Part shown: positions 1 through 7,578 of the stretch, one piece after another
How positions within the stretch are numbered: the stretch's first letter is position 1
Layout: every line of letters starts with the position of its first letter
Assembly (NCBI RefSeq): GCF_018476905.1
Contig: NZ_JAHCVK010000001.1
Location: 1,354,187 to 1,418,186 of the forward strand
DNA length: 64,000 nt
Direction: 5' to 3'
From: Geomobilimonas luticola
GTDB lineage: Bacteria > Desulfobacterota > Desulfuromonadia > Geobacterales > Geobacteraceae
Translations under genes and position numbers: made by a program
The notes under the pieces: model-generated
Told to the model about the DNA's origin: nothing
What the model saw: the letters and a program-made list of their open reading frames with translations, nothing else
Database searches by the model: none

Positions 1-533
1 TTGTAGCAGGACTGGTCCGCCCATGACGGATCGGCCGCCGAATAGCCGGCCATGGCGAGGATTCGACCGGTTTTCGGCTCGATGGCGACAAATGCACCGT
101 AGGGGACCCGATAACTTTCCAGGACTTTCATCACCCGGGTTTGCAGTTCCTGGTCAAAGGTGTAGACCATTTTGCCGCCGTCGGCGAGGGGGGCCACCAG
201 GCGCTCCCCCTCATATCGGGAAGCGTGGAGGGCTTCGGTTCCGAGACGGAACGACTGGCCATCAGTCAGTTCCCCGTAGGGTTTGACCTTGGTAACCGGC
301 GGCGGTGTCTTGTTGACGCTGGAGACGGCGTTTCGCGCGCTGAAGAGGAGGCTGCCCACCGGATAGGCCGCAAGAATGACGGCCAGGCATGGCAATACGT
401 AGCGAAGCCACTTTCTGTCCGGTTTTGGCTCGACCTGCATCTTGAAGGAGTTCAAGGAGTTTGTCCGGTGACGACCGAACAGTCGCAGCCTGAACGGACG
501 TTTCCGCCCCGCTATATGTTTGAAATCCCGCAT
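1..533 (-). CDS. Penicillin-binding protein, N-terminal part (runs off the left edge)
   Basis: Reading leftward from the ATG at 533, the frame stays open to position 1, giving 177 codons of a gene whose 3' part lies outside the window. The protein starts MRDFKHIAGRKRPF and has a basic cytoplasmic tail and one membrane-spanning segment (about residues 45-65, LRYVLPCLAVILAAYPVG). An extracytoplasmic stretch follows, with FDQELQTRVMKVLESY and GAFVAIEPKTGRILAMAGYS. That last motif is typical of the start of penicillin-binding transpeptidase domains, where the dimerisation region joins the catalytic domain. The SxxK active-site motif would lie off the window. It is probably a peptidoglycan transpeptidase at the cytoplasmic membrane. 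The ATG at 440 is a weaker alternative start. Class is uncertain because no transglycosylase domain can be judged from this fragment. Confidence 0.75.
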   Translation of the reverse strand, partial: MRDFKHIAGRKRPFRLRLFGRHRTNSLNSFKMQVEPKPDRKWLRYVLPCLAVILAAYPVGSLLFSARNAVSSVNKTPPPVTKVKPYGELTDGQSFRLGTEALHASRYEGERLVAPLADGGKMVYTFDQELQTRVMKVLESYRVPYGAFVAIEPKTGRILAMAGYSAADPSWADQSCY

Positions 534-628
534 GGACCGTATCTCGCAAGTGCCTGTTTTTAGGCCCACTATATGTTATTCGTCCCGCTTTGTCAACGCA
601 CAGCCTGTCGCGGTATGGTTATAAACGG

Positions 629-1987
629 CTAATCTGGCGGGGCCGAGGCGGCAGGTGTGGCAGGAGGTTGGGTGGCGACCAGGTCGTGGAGGGTCATTCC
701 TGCCAGGGCGTCTTCTCCCCCCTTTTCCACCCGGTCCAGGATTGCCCTGAGCCACTGTTCTCTACGGGTCAGGCGCGTGATGCGGCATCCGATGCCGTGT
801 TCCTTGATGGTCTTCAAAACCTCTTGCAGGGGGATGCATTCCAGGTCTCTGGCGGGCTGCCAGCCTGGGTGGGGGCTGGCCGTTTCCGCCAGGTAACCGG
901 CGGTCGCCAGAAGGTCGAGCAGTTCCCGTACCACCCGCAGGGGAACATCCAGGTCCTCTGCGAGCTGTTCGGCAGTCCAGGCCGCATGACCTTTATGGAA
1001 GGCCGCGGCAATGTCCTGAAGTATGGCCAGCGCCAGCAATTCCCTGACGCTGTGGCTCATGGATCCGGCCCGCTGTTCGCGGAGGAAGGTCCGCAGGTTC
1101 TGATGGGCGTAAACCATCTCCACACCGAACAGCACGATGAGCCAGCTGGTATAGATCCAGACCATGAGAACAGGGAGGGCGGCCATTGTCCCATAGATGG
1201 CGTTGTAACGGGATACGCCGACCTGGAAATGGATATAGCCCCACTGGGCAATCTGCCAGGACGCACCTGCCAGGAGGCCACCGATGAGGGCCGACCTGAA
1301 ACGGACGGTGGTGTTGGGGATGAAGATGTAGAGGAAGACCAGGGCGAGGGCGATGCTGAGATAGGGAACGAGCTGGAAACCGAACAGGAGAATGTCGCCG
1401 AGATAGGTGGTGCTGATGAACCGTTTGACGAGAGCCTGGCTCTGCAGGCTCGTAGTGATGCTGGTCGCGGCCAGAAGCAGCAGCGGACCGCTCACCACCA
1501 CGCTCAGGTAGTCGCTGAACTTGCGGTAGAGGGAACGGGTTTCCCGCACCCCCCAGATGACGTTGAAAGCTTCTTCGATGTTGGCCAGCAGTGCTATCAC
1601 CGTGACAATCAGGCCCACCAGTCCGACTGCCCCCATGGAGGTCATGTTGGTGTTGTTGATGTAGAGGACGATGTTGCTGATCATCTGTTGGGAGCCGGCG
1701 GTCACCTGCTCCAGGATGAGGGGCTCCAGCTTGTTCTGGACTCCCAGCCCCTTGAGGACGGCGAAGGTGAGGGCAAAGAACGGCACAAGTGACAGGATGG
1801 TGGTGAAGGAAAGGGCTGCAGCCCGGAGCGGGCACTGGTCGAGCCAGAAATCCCGCGCGACGAGGGCAATGATCTGCAGGTATCGCAGCCCGTGCCGGCG
1901 CACGCCGCGGTAATGGTCGGGCTCCAGTTCCCACAGGGTGGTGGAAAAGAAGGTCAGTAAACCGTTGTGACGTTCGCTGTTTCCCAT
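629..1987 (-). CDS. YihY/BrkB family membrane protein with C-terminal winged-helix-like tail
   Basis: This 452-residue protein belongs to the YihY (BrkB, formerly called ribonuclease BN) family of inner-membrane proteins of unknown transport function. The family signature lies early (CPLRAAALSFTTILSLVPFFA), and about six hydrophobic segments follow to residue 280. The last 150 residues are soluble, with a helix-turn-helix-like stretch (WTAEQLAEDLDVPLRVVREL, then LLATAGYLAE) that looks like a winged helix. I chose the ATG at 1987 rather than the in-frame TTG at 2002 because AGGAAG sits 6-7 nt before the ATG and would lie inside the longer reading. It is transcribed alone, between a terminator at 2021-2046 and the penicillin-binding protein gene. 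Old ribonuclease annotations of this family are not supported by anything seen here. Confidence 0.85.
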   Translation of the reverse strand: MGNSERHNGLLTFFSTTLWELEPDHYRGVRRHGLRYLQIIALVARDFWLDQCPLRAAALSFTTILSLVPFFALTFAVLKGLGVQNKLEPLILEQVTAGSQQMISNIVLYINNTNMTSMGAVGLVGLIVTVIALLANIEEAFNVIWGVRETRSLYRKFSDYLSVVVSGPLLLLAATSITTSLQSQALVKRFISTTYLGDILLFGFQLVPYLSIALALVFLYIFIPNTTVRFRSALIGGLLAGASWQIAQWGYIHFQVGVSRYNAIYGTMAALPVLMVWIYTSWLIVLFGVEMVYAHQNLRTFLREQRAGSMSHSVRELLALAILQDIAAAFHKGHAAWTAEQLAEDLDVPLRVVRELLDLLATAGYLAETASPHPGWQPARDLECIPLQEVLKTIKEHGIGCRITRLTRREQWLRAILDRVEKGGEDALAGMTLHDLVATQPPATPAASAPPD

Positions 1988-2020
1988 GATTTCTTCCTGC
2001 AATCGTCAGTGTGGGACAAA

Positions 2021-2046
2021 AAAAGCCCACGCGAGGTGGGCTTTTG
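2021..2046 (-). terminator. Rho-independent terminator after the YtxH gene
   Basis: An AGCCCAC stem pairs with GTGGGCT across a GCGAG loop. On the minus strand it is followed by a run of seven T. It lies just beyond the stop codon of the YtxH-like gene at 2064 and so ends the DUF948-YtxH transcript. Confidence 0.85.
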
Positions 2047-2063
2047 GCAAACAAAGGGGAGGA

Positions 2064-2378
2064 TCATGCTTCCTTGTACTTTTCCTTTTCCCGTTCCATT
2101 GCCTCTTTACCCGCTTCGATCGCGGTGGAGAGGATCGACTTCTTCTCCTTGATGATGTCCTTCCCCTCTTCCAGGGTGGACTTGACTTTTTCCTGCGCTT
2201 CCTTGGTGTACTCCTTGATCTTGTCGACCGCATCTTCGGCCAGATCCGAGATCTGCTCCCGCAGTTCCCTCCCCGACTTGGGGGCGTAGAGGAGCGCCAG
2301 TCCAGCGCCTACCGCCGCGCCGGCCAGAAAAGAAAGCATAACAGTACCCGTGCTTACCCCGTTTTCGTTGTCTGACAT
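2064..2378 (-). CDS. YtxH domain protein (small membrane-anchored coiled coil)
   Basis: This 104-residue protein starts MSDNENG at the ATG at 2378, preceded by GGGAGG at a good distance. A single membrane segment (about residues 13-32, VMLSFLAGAAVGAGLALLYAP) is followed by KSGRELREQI, the hallmark of the YtxH family, and then a highly charged amphipathic helix rich in K and E to the end. YtxH proteins are often stress-related, but their biochemical role is not established. The gene lies 1 nt downstream of the DUF948 gene, a common pairing, so the two are almost certainly co-transcribed and may interact in the membrane. A longer in-frame extension upstream overlaps the neighbour and has no family match, so it was rejected. 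Confidence 0.85.
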   Translation of the reverse strand: MSDNENGVSTGTVMLSFLAGAAVGAGLALLYAPKSGRELREQISDLAEDAVDKIKEYTKEAQEKVKSTLEEGKDIIKEKKSILSTAIEAGKEAMEREKEKYKEA

Positions 2379-2379
2379 G

Positions 2380-2772
2380 TTATTTCCCTCCCTTCCTTGA
2401 AATTCTTTCGAGAATGAATTTGCCGGCGACCCTGGCGCCGGTGAGCCACATGGAGGAGCTTGCAAGCACGCCCGAGACCGACCCGACCACGCCGTTGATG
2501 GTCCGCAGGTTGCGTCCCGCATCCCCCAGCGCCTCCATAAAGCACTTGACGTCGTCGGTCCGGGTCGATGCTTCGCCGGTGATGGCTTTTAAATCGGCAA
2601 GGGTCGATTGCAGGTCCCTCAGCAGTGGTTTCAGTTCGCTGTCCGTTCCGGTGATGAAGTCGCGCAGGGCGGAGGCGGTTTTCCTGATTTCTATGACGGC
2701 CGGAATCAGGAAGGCGGCCAGAACCACCAGGGTTAATGCCACGATAACCGCGGCAATGCCTACAATGTCCAT
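2380..2772 (-). CDS. DUF948 domain membrane protein
   Basis: This 130-residue protein starts MDIVGIAAVIVALTLVVLAA, so the N-terminus is a membrane anchor. A long predicted coiled-coil helix follows, with the DUF948 pattern AVIEIRKTASALRDFI and RDLQSTLADLKAITGE. The C-terminus has a second hydrophobic stretch (VVGSVSGVLASSSMWLTGARVAG). The start at 2772 is set by AAGGAG about 7 nt upstream. An in-frame extension to 2829 is unlikely to be used. Proteins of this type usually sit beside YtxH proteins, as here, and are thought to be envelope-associated. No enzymatic motif is visible. Confidence 0.8.
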   Translation of the reverse strand: MDIVGIAAVIVALTLVVLAAFLIPAVIEIRKTASALRDFITGTDSELKPLLRDLQSTLADLKAITGEASTRTDDVKCFMEALGDAGRNLRTINGVVGSVSGVLASSSMWLTGARVAGKFILERISRKGGK

Positions 2773-2889
2773 AGAGGCTCCTTGCAGAGTGAAGTCAATC
2801 CAGTATATACGAAACGTAGAGGAATGCAACCGCCAACGCGCGGGAAATCCCGTTCTTCCGGGGAAGAGTGACGTACATGAGGGGAAAAC

Positions 2890-2914
2890 GCCGGAGGGTT
2901 CTCCTCCGGCTCGG
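2890..2914 (-). terminator. Terminator after sucD
   Basis: A strong hairpin (GCCGGAGG with CCTCCGGC) is followed on the minus strand by GTTTTCCCC. It lies 12 nt past the sucD stop and is the likely end of the sucC-sucD transcript. Confidence 0.65.
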
Positions 2915-2925
2915 TGGGATGTCTC

Positions 2926-3801
2926 TTACTTTCTTTCCAGAGCGGCCAGCATTGCTTCCCCCATGCGGGTCGGGCTTTTCGTTACCATGACGCCGCACTC
3001 TTCCAGGGTCTGTATCTTGTCCTCCGCCTTCCCCTTGCCGCCGGTGATGATGGCGCCGGCGTGCCCCATCCGTTTCCCCGGCGGTGCGGTGACGCCGGCA
3101 ATGAACGAGGCCACCGGCTTCTTCATGTTCTCCTTTATCCACCAGGCGGCTTCTTCTTCCGCCGTGCCGCCGATTTCACCGATCATGAAGACCCCCTCGG
3201 TCTTCGGGTCCTCGTTGAACAGCTTCAGGCAATCGATGAAATTCATGCCGATGATCGGGTCGCCGCCGATCCCGACGCAGGTGGACTGCCCCAGGCCCGC
3301 TTCGGTCACCTGCTTGACCGCCTCGTAGGTAAGGGTGCCGCTGCGGGAGACGATGCCGATCTTCCCCTTCTTGTGGATGTAGCCGGGCATGATCCCCACC
3401 TTGCATTCGCCGGGGGTAATGATGCCGGGGCAGTTGGGGCCGATGAGACGGGTCTTGCTCTCCTGGATGATCCGCTTGACCGGGACCATATCCCGGACCG
3501 GGATCCCCTCGGTGATGCAGACCGCCAGGTCGATGCCGGCGGAGGCCGCTTCGAGGATGGCGTCGGCCGCCCCCGGCGGAGGTACGAAGATCATGGAGAC
3601 GTTGGCGCCGGTGTAGCGGACAGCCTCCTCGACGGTGTTGAAGACCGGGATACCCTCGATGTGGATCCCTCCCTTGCCGGGGGTGACGCCGGCGACAATG
3701 TGGCTCCCGTAGTCACGGCACTGCTGGGTGTGAAACAGGCCGCTCCTGCCGGTGATCCCCTGGACGACGATCTTGGAATCCTTGTTGATCAGTATGGACA
3801 T
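2926..3801 (-). CDS. sucD: Succinate-CoA ligase, alpha subunit
   Basis: The 291-residue product has the full length of SucD, which with SucC interconverts succinyl-CoA and succinate with ADP or GDP phosphorylation in the TCA cycle. The CoA-binding Rossmann part is N-terminal ([18 protein letters not shown]). The central region carries [20 protein letters not shown] and [10 protein letters not shown]. The phosphohistidine loop is present near residue 245 ([20 protein letters not shown]). GGAGAG precedes the ATG at 3801. It lies downstream of sucC, but 180 bp separate the two genes instead of the usual overlap, and that gap is filled by an inverted repeat (3847-3983). It may therefore depend on read-through or on its own promoter. 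Confidence 0.97.
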   Translation of the reverse strand: MSILINKDSKIVVQGITGRSGLFHTQQCRDYGSHIVAGVTPGKGGIHIEGIPVFNTVEEAVRYTGANVSMIFVPPPGAADAILEAASAGIDLAVCITEGIPVRDMVPVKRIIQESKTRLIGPNCPGIITPGECKVGIMPGYIHKKGKIGIVSRSGTLTYEAVKQVTEAGLGQSTCVGIGGDPIIGMNFIDCLKLFNEDPKTEGVFMIGEIGGTAEEEAAWWIKENMKKPVASFIAGVTAPPGKRMGHAGAIITGGKGKAEDKIQTLEECGVMVTKSPTRMGEAMLAALERK

Positions 3802-3846
3802 GATTCATCTCTCCTGAAAAGTGCGATGATTATAGACGTAAGCCGG

Positions 3847-3983
3847 AACCGCGATTTTTTCGCCAGATCAAGGCGTCGAGGGAGAGCGCGGAGGCGTAGT
3901 ACCCGAACACCGGGCATAAACAGCGCTACGCTGCACAAGCGATCCCGAAGACTTACGCAGAGCTGGCGGAAAAGGCGCGGTTC
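3847..3983. repeat. Fold-back element between sucC and sucD
   Basis: The left arm near 3847-3871 (AACCGCGATTTTTTCGCCAG) is imperfectly complementary to the right arm near 3960-3983 (CTGGCGGAAAAGGCGCGGTT), leaving about 90 bp between. The right arm reaches the stop codon of sucC. No gene fits in this gap. It looks like a palindromic intergenic repeat that landed directly behind sucC. Confidence 0.6.
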
Positions 3984-5139
3984 ATCCGAGCATCTTCACG
4001 ATGCGCGCGGCGCCGTCTCCCAGGTTGTCGGCGGTCTGGACGTTGAGCCCCGACTCCGCCAGGAGCCGCTTCCCTTCCTCAACCTGGGAACCGTCCATCC
4101 GCACCACGATGGGGAGAGTGCAGTGGACCTCGGAGGCAGCCTCGATGATCCCCTGGGCGATGACGTCGCAGCGCATGATGCCGCCGAAGATATTGACGAA
4201 GACCCCCTTCACGTCTCCGTCTTCCAGGATGATCTTGAACGCCTCGGCCACCTTCTCCCGGGTGGCTCCCCCCCCCACGTCCAGGAAGTTGGCCGGTTCG
4301 CCGCCGCACTCCTTGAGCACGTCCAAGGTGGCCATGGCCAGGCCGGCCCCGTTCACCATGCAGCCGATGTTGCCGGCGAGCTTGATGTAGGAGAGGTCGT
4401 ACTTGCCGGCGTTGATTTCCAGGGGGTCGAGCTGGGAGTAGTCCATCATGTCCGGATATTCCCGGTGGCGGAAGATGGCGTTGTCGTCGAAGGTGATCTT
4501 GGCATCCATGGCCATGAGCCACCCCGCCTTGGTCACCACGAGGGGGTTGATCTCCACCAGGGCGCAGTCCTTTTCCAGGCAGACCCGGTAGAGGTTGAGC
4601 ATAAGTTCCACGCAGTCTTCGCAGAGGGTGCCGGTGAGCCCGAGGGCCAGGGCGATCTTGCGGGCCTGGAAAGGGCGCAGGCCGGTGAACGGATCGATGA
4701 AGAGCTTGTGAATCTTCTCCGGTGTCTTCTGGGCCACCTCCTCGATCTCCACCCCCCCCTCGGCCGAGGCGATGAGGCAGTAGCGGGAAGAGCCGCGGTC
4801 GAGGGTGATGGAGAGATAGAATTCGCGGGCGATCTCCACCGCCTCTTCCACCAGGATGCGGCGCACCTTGAGCCCTTCCGGGCCGGTCTGGGGGGTGACG
4901 AGGCGGCGACCGAACAGCTCTTTGCCGTAATCCTGGGCCTGCTCAGGATGGTGGACCAGTTTCACCCCGCCTGCCTTGCCGCGCCCGCCGGCATAAATCT
5001 GCGCCTTCACCACGCAACGCCCGCCAAACTCCTTGGACGCCCGCTCCACCTGGTCCGAGGTGAGCGCCACCCGCCCACGGGGGATCGGGATGCCGAAGGC
5101 ATTCAGAATCTCCTTTGCCTGGTACTCATGGATGTTCAT
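3982..5139 (-). CDS. sucC: Succinate-CoA ligase, beta subunit
   Basis: The 385-residue product matches SucC over its whole length. It begins MNIHEYQAKEILNAFGIPIPRG, the conserved start of the ATP-grasp beta subunit. It continues with VVKAQIYAGGRGKAGGVKL (nucleotide binding), ALVEINPLVV (metal site) and, near the end, the CoA-ligase part with NIFGGIMRCDVIAQGI. It binds nucleotide and partners SucD. GGAG lies 7 nt before the ATG at 5139. A good minus-strand promoter stands at 5181-5209. The gene follows the acyl-CoA synthetase genes on the same strand, but a 180-bp palindromic element and this promoter separate them, so it probably starts its own transcript. Confidence 0.97.
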   Translation of the reverse strand: MNIHEYQAKEILNAFGIPIPRGRVALTSDQVERASKEFGGRCVVKAQIYAGGRGKAGGVKLVHHPEQAQDYGKELFGRRLVTPQTGPEGLKVRRILVEEAVEIAREFYLSITLDRGSSRYCLIASAEGGVEIEEVAQKTPEKIHKLFIDPFTGLRPFQARKIALALGLTGTLCEDCVELMLNLYRVCLEKDCALVEINPLVVTKAGWLMAMDAKITFDDNAIFRHREYPDMMDYSQLDPLEINAGKYDLSYIKLAGNIGCMVNGAGLAMATLDVLKECGGEPANFLDVGGGATREKVAEAFKIILEDGDVKGVFVNIFGGIMRCDVIAQGIIEAASEVHCTLPIVVRMDGSQVEEGKRLLAESGLNVQTADNLGDGAARIVKMLG

Positions 5140-5160
5140 GGCTACTCCGTTTTTTAGCGA

Positions 5161-5178
5161 AAGTAAATTTTTTTACTT
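5161..5178. promoter_or_regulatory. Palindrome in the sucC leader
   Basis: AAGTAAA and TTTACTT are separated by 4 nt between the predicted sucC -10 box and its ribosome binding site. It could be an operator or an RNA hairpin. It was seen only as a symmetric sequence. Confidence 0.35.
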
Positions 5179-5180
5179 AT

Positions 5181-5209
5181 ATCATATTGAAGGTAAAATA
5201 CAATGACAA
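5181..5209 (-). promoter_or_regulatory. Predicted sigma-70-type promoter of sucC
   Basis: On the minus strand a -35 box TTGTCA (5204-5209) and a -10 box TATGAT (5181-5186) are 17 bp apart, about 40 bp before the sucC start. Both boxes match consensus at five of six positions. Confidence 0.6.
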
Positions 5210-5219
5210 TTACGACCCA

Positions 5220-5397
5220 TGAGGGATGGGTGTTCCGCGGAGCGAATGTGCCCGAGCGCCAGTCGCTGTAGGCGAAATTGAGCAAAGCCGACCGATCGTG
5301 TTCGAACCCGTCAGGGTGAGTTGATCGGTCGGCGCTCAATGAGCTGTACAGCGGCGGCGCGAGGGGACTCTGAGCACAACGGAACACCCATCCCTCA
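5220..5397. repeat. Long nested inverted repeat (about 180 bp) upstream of sucC
   Basis: Outer arms TGAGGGATGGGTGTTCCG (5220-5237) and its exact complement (5380-5397) enclose further paired blocks: CGCTGTA (5264/5347), ATTGAGC (5277/5334) and GCCGACCGATC (5287/5323). The whole unit can fold into one long imperfect hairpin. It contains no credible gene and has the form of a non-autonomous palindromic element. Its position is between the acyl-CoA synthetase operon and sucC. Confidence 0.75.
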
Positions 5398-5413
5398 CGG
5401 CTTCAGGTTAGTT

Positions 5414-5521
5414 TCACTCAGCTTTCTCGAAATTCCCCTTCGACTGACACTGGGGGCATTTCTGGGGCTTGCAGCGCCCTTCCTTGGTATAGCCGCAGGT
5501 TGTGCATTTCCAGGTTGCCAT
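5414..5521 (-). CDS. RCKP-type rubredoxin-like mini-protein (internal in-frame start)
   Basis: A 35-residue protein can start at the ATG at 5521, which is preceded by a near-perfect AAGGAGG ribosome binding site 8 nt upstream. The product (MATWKCTTCGYTKEG, then RCKPQKCPQCQSKG) has two CxxC knuckles, CTTC and CPQC, plus the RCKP motif. This matches the small stand-alone rubredoxin-like proteins of deltaproteobacteria, which are expected to bind iron or zinc. Unusually, no stop codon separates it from the upstream acyl-CoA synthetase beta gene, so the same codons can also form the C-terminal tail of that larger protein. The strong internal ribosome site argues that the short form is made. The function is not known. 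Confidence 0.7.
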   Translation of the reverse strand: MATWKCTTCGYTKEGRCKPQKCPQCQSKGNFEKAE

Positions 5522-6238
5522 GTTCTCTTCCTCCTTTGTGGGGTTATGGGCAACTTCAGGCGTATCCCTGAAGCGCAGCTTTGCATCGAGCACTATGGCG
5601 CCGGCAGGGTAGAGGGTCACCGGGTTGAGGTCTATCTCCTCCACCATGCCGGTGGCCATGATCTCGGAAACCGCTACCATGATCCGTACCAGCGCCGGCA
5701 TGTCCAGCGCCGGCCTGCCACGGAACCGGTCCAGCAGTTGGGCACCCTTCGGCTGACGGACGAGGCGCAGGGCATCTTCCTCGGTCAGGGGGGCAAGACC
5801 GAAGGCCACGTCCCGGTAAAGTTCCACCAGGATGCCGCCCAGGCCGAACATGACGATGGGGCCGAACTGGGGGTCCCGGCTGCCGCCGACGATCACCTCT
5901 AACCCCGGCGGTGCCATCTCCTCCACGAGCACCCCCACGGCACCGGGGATGGCGGAGAGTTCCGCCACGCTCCGGTACAGGTCGGCACCATCCCTGATAG
6001 CGATACGGACTCCTCCCACGTCGCTCTTGCCGGCAAGACCGGGTGCTGTCACCTTGGCCACGAGGGGGAACTCCAGGCCGAGCGGTTCGGGGAGCGGCCG
6101 GCCGGTGGTGATAAAACAGCCGCGGGGAACCGGCAGTCCCAGTTTCGCCAGCATTCCCTTCACCTCGTGCTCCAGGCAGGAACCGCGACCGAGAGTGGCG
6201 GTGCGGAGTGTCAGAAGTTGTGCACGTGCCCGGTTCAT
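5414..6238 (-). CDS. ADP-forming acyl-CoA synthetase, beta (ATP-grasp) subunit, read through into a rubredoxin-like tail
   Basis: The frame encodes 274 residues. Residues 1-230 are the ATP-grasp subunit of NDP-forming acetate/acyl-CoA ligases: EHEVKGMLAKLGLPVPRG, FPLVAKVTAPGLAGKSDVGGV, GVLVEEMAPPGLEVIVG, FGPIVMFGLGGILVELY and EEIDLNPVTLY. It would transfer phosphoryl groups between ADP and the alpha-subunit phosphohistidine. A normal subunit ends soon after the AIVLDAKLRF region. Here the frame continues through HNPTKEEEN into the 35-residue rubredoxin-like protein without a stop. The start at 6238 overlaps the alpha gene stop and follows GGGGAGG. Either a stop codon has been lost, creating a fusion, or the two products come from nested starts. 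Confidence 0.85.
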   Translation of the reverse strand: MNRARAQLLTLRTATLGRGSCLEHEVKGMLAKLGLPVPRGCFITTGRPLPEPLGLEFPLVAKVTAPGLAGKSDVGGVRIAIRDGADLYRSVAELSAIPGAVGVLVEEMAPPGLEVIVGGSRDPQFGPIVMFGLGGILVELYRDVAFGLAPLTEEDALRLVRQPKGAQLLDRFRGRPALDMPALVRIMVAVSEIMATGMVEEIDLNPVTLYPAGAIVLDAKLRFRDTPEVAHNPTKEEENMATWKCTTCGYTKEGRCKPQKCPQCQSKGNFEKAE

Positions 6239-7578
6239 CCCCCTCCCCCCAGAAGCAGTCTGATCCCCCGTGCTGCCCGTTCCGGCGTCGGGAAAGCCGG
6301 TATCCCGGACTTCACCAGGAGCTTTTCCAGCTTGCCTGCCAGTCTCCCTTGAGCCACGTGGGCGACAAGGGGTTTGGAGATGCCAGCTCTGAATTTCACG
6401 AGAATGTCAGCCAGGCCGAGGGTCACCCCCGCCACACCGGTCAGGGCAATGACCAGGAAGGCGTCATAGTGGTCACGGAGAGCCGCGAGAGCTTTGCCGT
6501 AGTCGGCGTCCCGCACCTGACCGGTCAGGTCGAGTGGGTTGCCGACGGCATAGAACGGAGGAAATGACTGGCGAAGTCCTTCCAGCACATCACGGGGAAG
6601 GGGAGGGGTTTCCAGTCCTCCCCGCATGCAGGCGTCGACGGCAAGCACTCCCGCCCCGCCGGCGTTGGTTATGATGCAGACCCTCGCTCCGGAGACTTGC
6701 CGTTGCAGGGAGAGGGCCCGGGCCCCGTCGAGAAGTTCCTCGAATTCACCAACTTCCCGGAGGCCGTTTTGTTGCAGGATGGAGCTGAAGACTTCGTAGC
6801 GTCCCGCCAGGCGGCCGGTGTGGGAGAATGCGGCACTCTGGCCGCTCCGCTCCTTGCCGGCCTTGAGGAGCAGAAGTGGCTTGCGTCCCGCCAGCCGCCG
6901 GGCCGCCGCAATGAAACGGCGGCCGTCTCCCACCGATTCCAGATAGGCGAGGACTACGTCGGTTCCGCTATCTTCCGCCAGGTAATCGTACAGTTCGGGG
7001 GCATCCAGGTCCACGGCATTGCCGTAATTGACCGCCCGGGAAACGCCCGATCCGATCTTTGCCAGTCCTTCCAGGAGAGAGACCAGGACGGCGCCGCTCT
7101 GGGAGACCACCGCCACGTTGCCCCGCCGGGGCCGCCGCATCCGGTCGGCAGGGAGAAAAAATGTATCGAGCTGCCGGGCGGGGTTGAACACCCCGAGGCA
7201 GTTGGGACCGAGGAGTCGTATACCTGCTTCATGGCCGGCCCGTGCCAGTTCCTCCTGCAACGCTCCCCGACCGGTTTCGGCAAAACCGGCGCTGACCACG
7301 ATGGCATAGCGACACCGGTTGCGCAGCCCCGCTACTACTGCCGGCACCTCGGCAGCGGGGCGGAGGATGACTGCAAGGTCGACGTTTTCCGGCAGCGCCG
7401 CCGGTTCCGGGTAACAGGTCAGCCCGCGGATTTCCCGATGGGCAGGGGTGACGGGGTAGATATCTCCACGGAAACCGGAGAGGTTGTGCAGCAGTATCCC
7501 TCCCGGGCTGTCGGTGCGGGGACTGGCGCCGATGAGGGCGATGCTGCGGGGCGCAAAGAGCGGGTCGAGGGAGTTCAT
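6235..7578 (-). CDS. ADP-forming acyl-CoA synthetase, alpha (CoA-binding) subunit
   Basis: This 447-residue protein has the domain order of the alpha part of NDP-forming acyl-CoA synthetases. First is a CoA-binding Rossmann domain (LFAPRSIALIGASPRTDSPG), then two succinyl-CoA-ligase-like domains with LLGPNCLGVFNP, VSQSGAVL and the catalytic phosphohistidine in AAFSHTGRLAG (His253). With the beta subunit downstream it would make ATP from acyl-CoA, ADP and phosphate while releasing the free acid. The ATG at 7578 overlaps the stop of the E2 gene (ATGA), so translation is coupled. An in-frame extension to 7755 is antisense to nothing useful and was rejected. Its place behind a 2-oxoacid dehydrogenase suggests it uses that enzyme's acyl-CoA product. 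Confidence 0.9.
   Translation of the reverse strand: MNSLDPLFAPRSIALIGASPRTDSPGGILLHNLSGFRGDIYPVTPAHREIRGLTCYPEPAALPENVDLAVILRPAAEVPAVVAGLRNRCRYAIVVSAGFAETGRGALQEELARAGHEAGIRLLGPNCLGVFNPARQLDTFFLPADRMRRPRRGNVAVVSQSGAVLVSLLEGLAKIGSGVSRAVNYGNAVDLDAPELYDYLAEDSGTDVVLAYLESVGDGRRFIAAARRLAGRKPLLLLKAGKERSGQSAAFSHTGRLAGRYEVFSSILQQNGLREVGEFEELLDGARALSLQRQVSGARVCIITNAGGAGVLAVDACMRGGLETPPLPRDVLEGLRQSFPPFYAVGNPLDLTGQVRDADYGKALAALRDHYDAFLVIALTGVAGVTLGLADILVKFRAGISKPLVAHVAQGRLAGKLEKLLVKSGIPAFPTPERAARGIRLLLGGGG

Noticed and set aside
2914..5157. 747-codon plus-strand frame over sucD and sucC
   Set aside because: It is antisense to two certain genes and passes through the fold-back repeat. The amino-acid composition is atypical.
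3847..5397. CRISPR array
   Set aside because: The repeats around sucC are inverted, few and of unequal length. There are no regularly spaced direct repeats.
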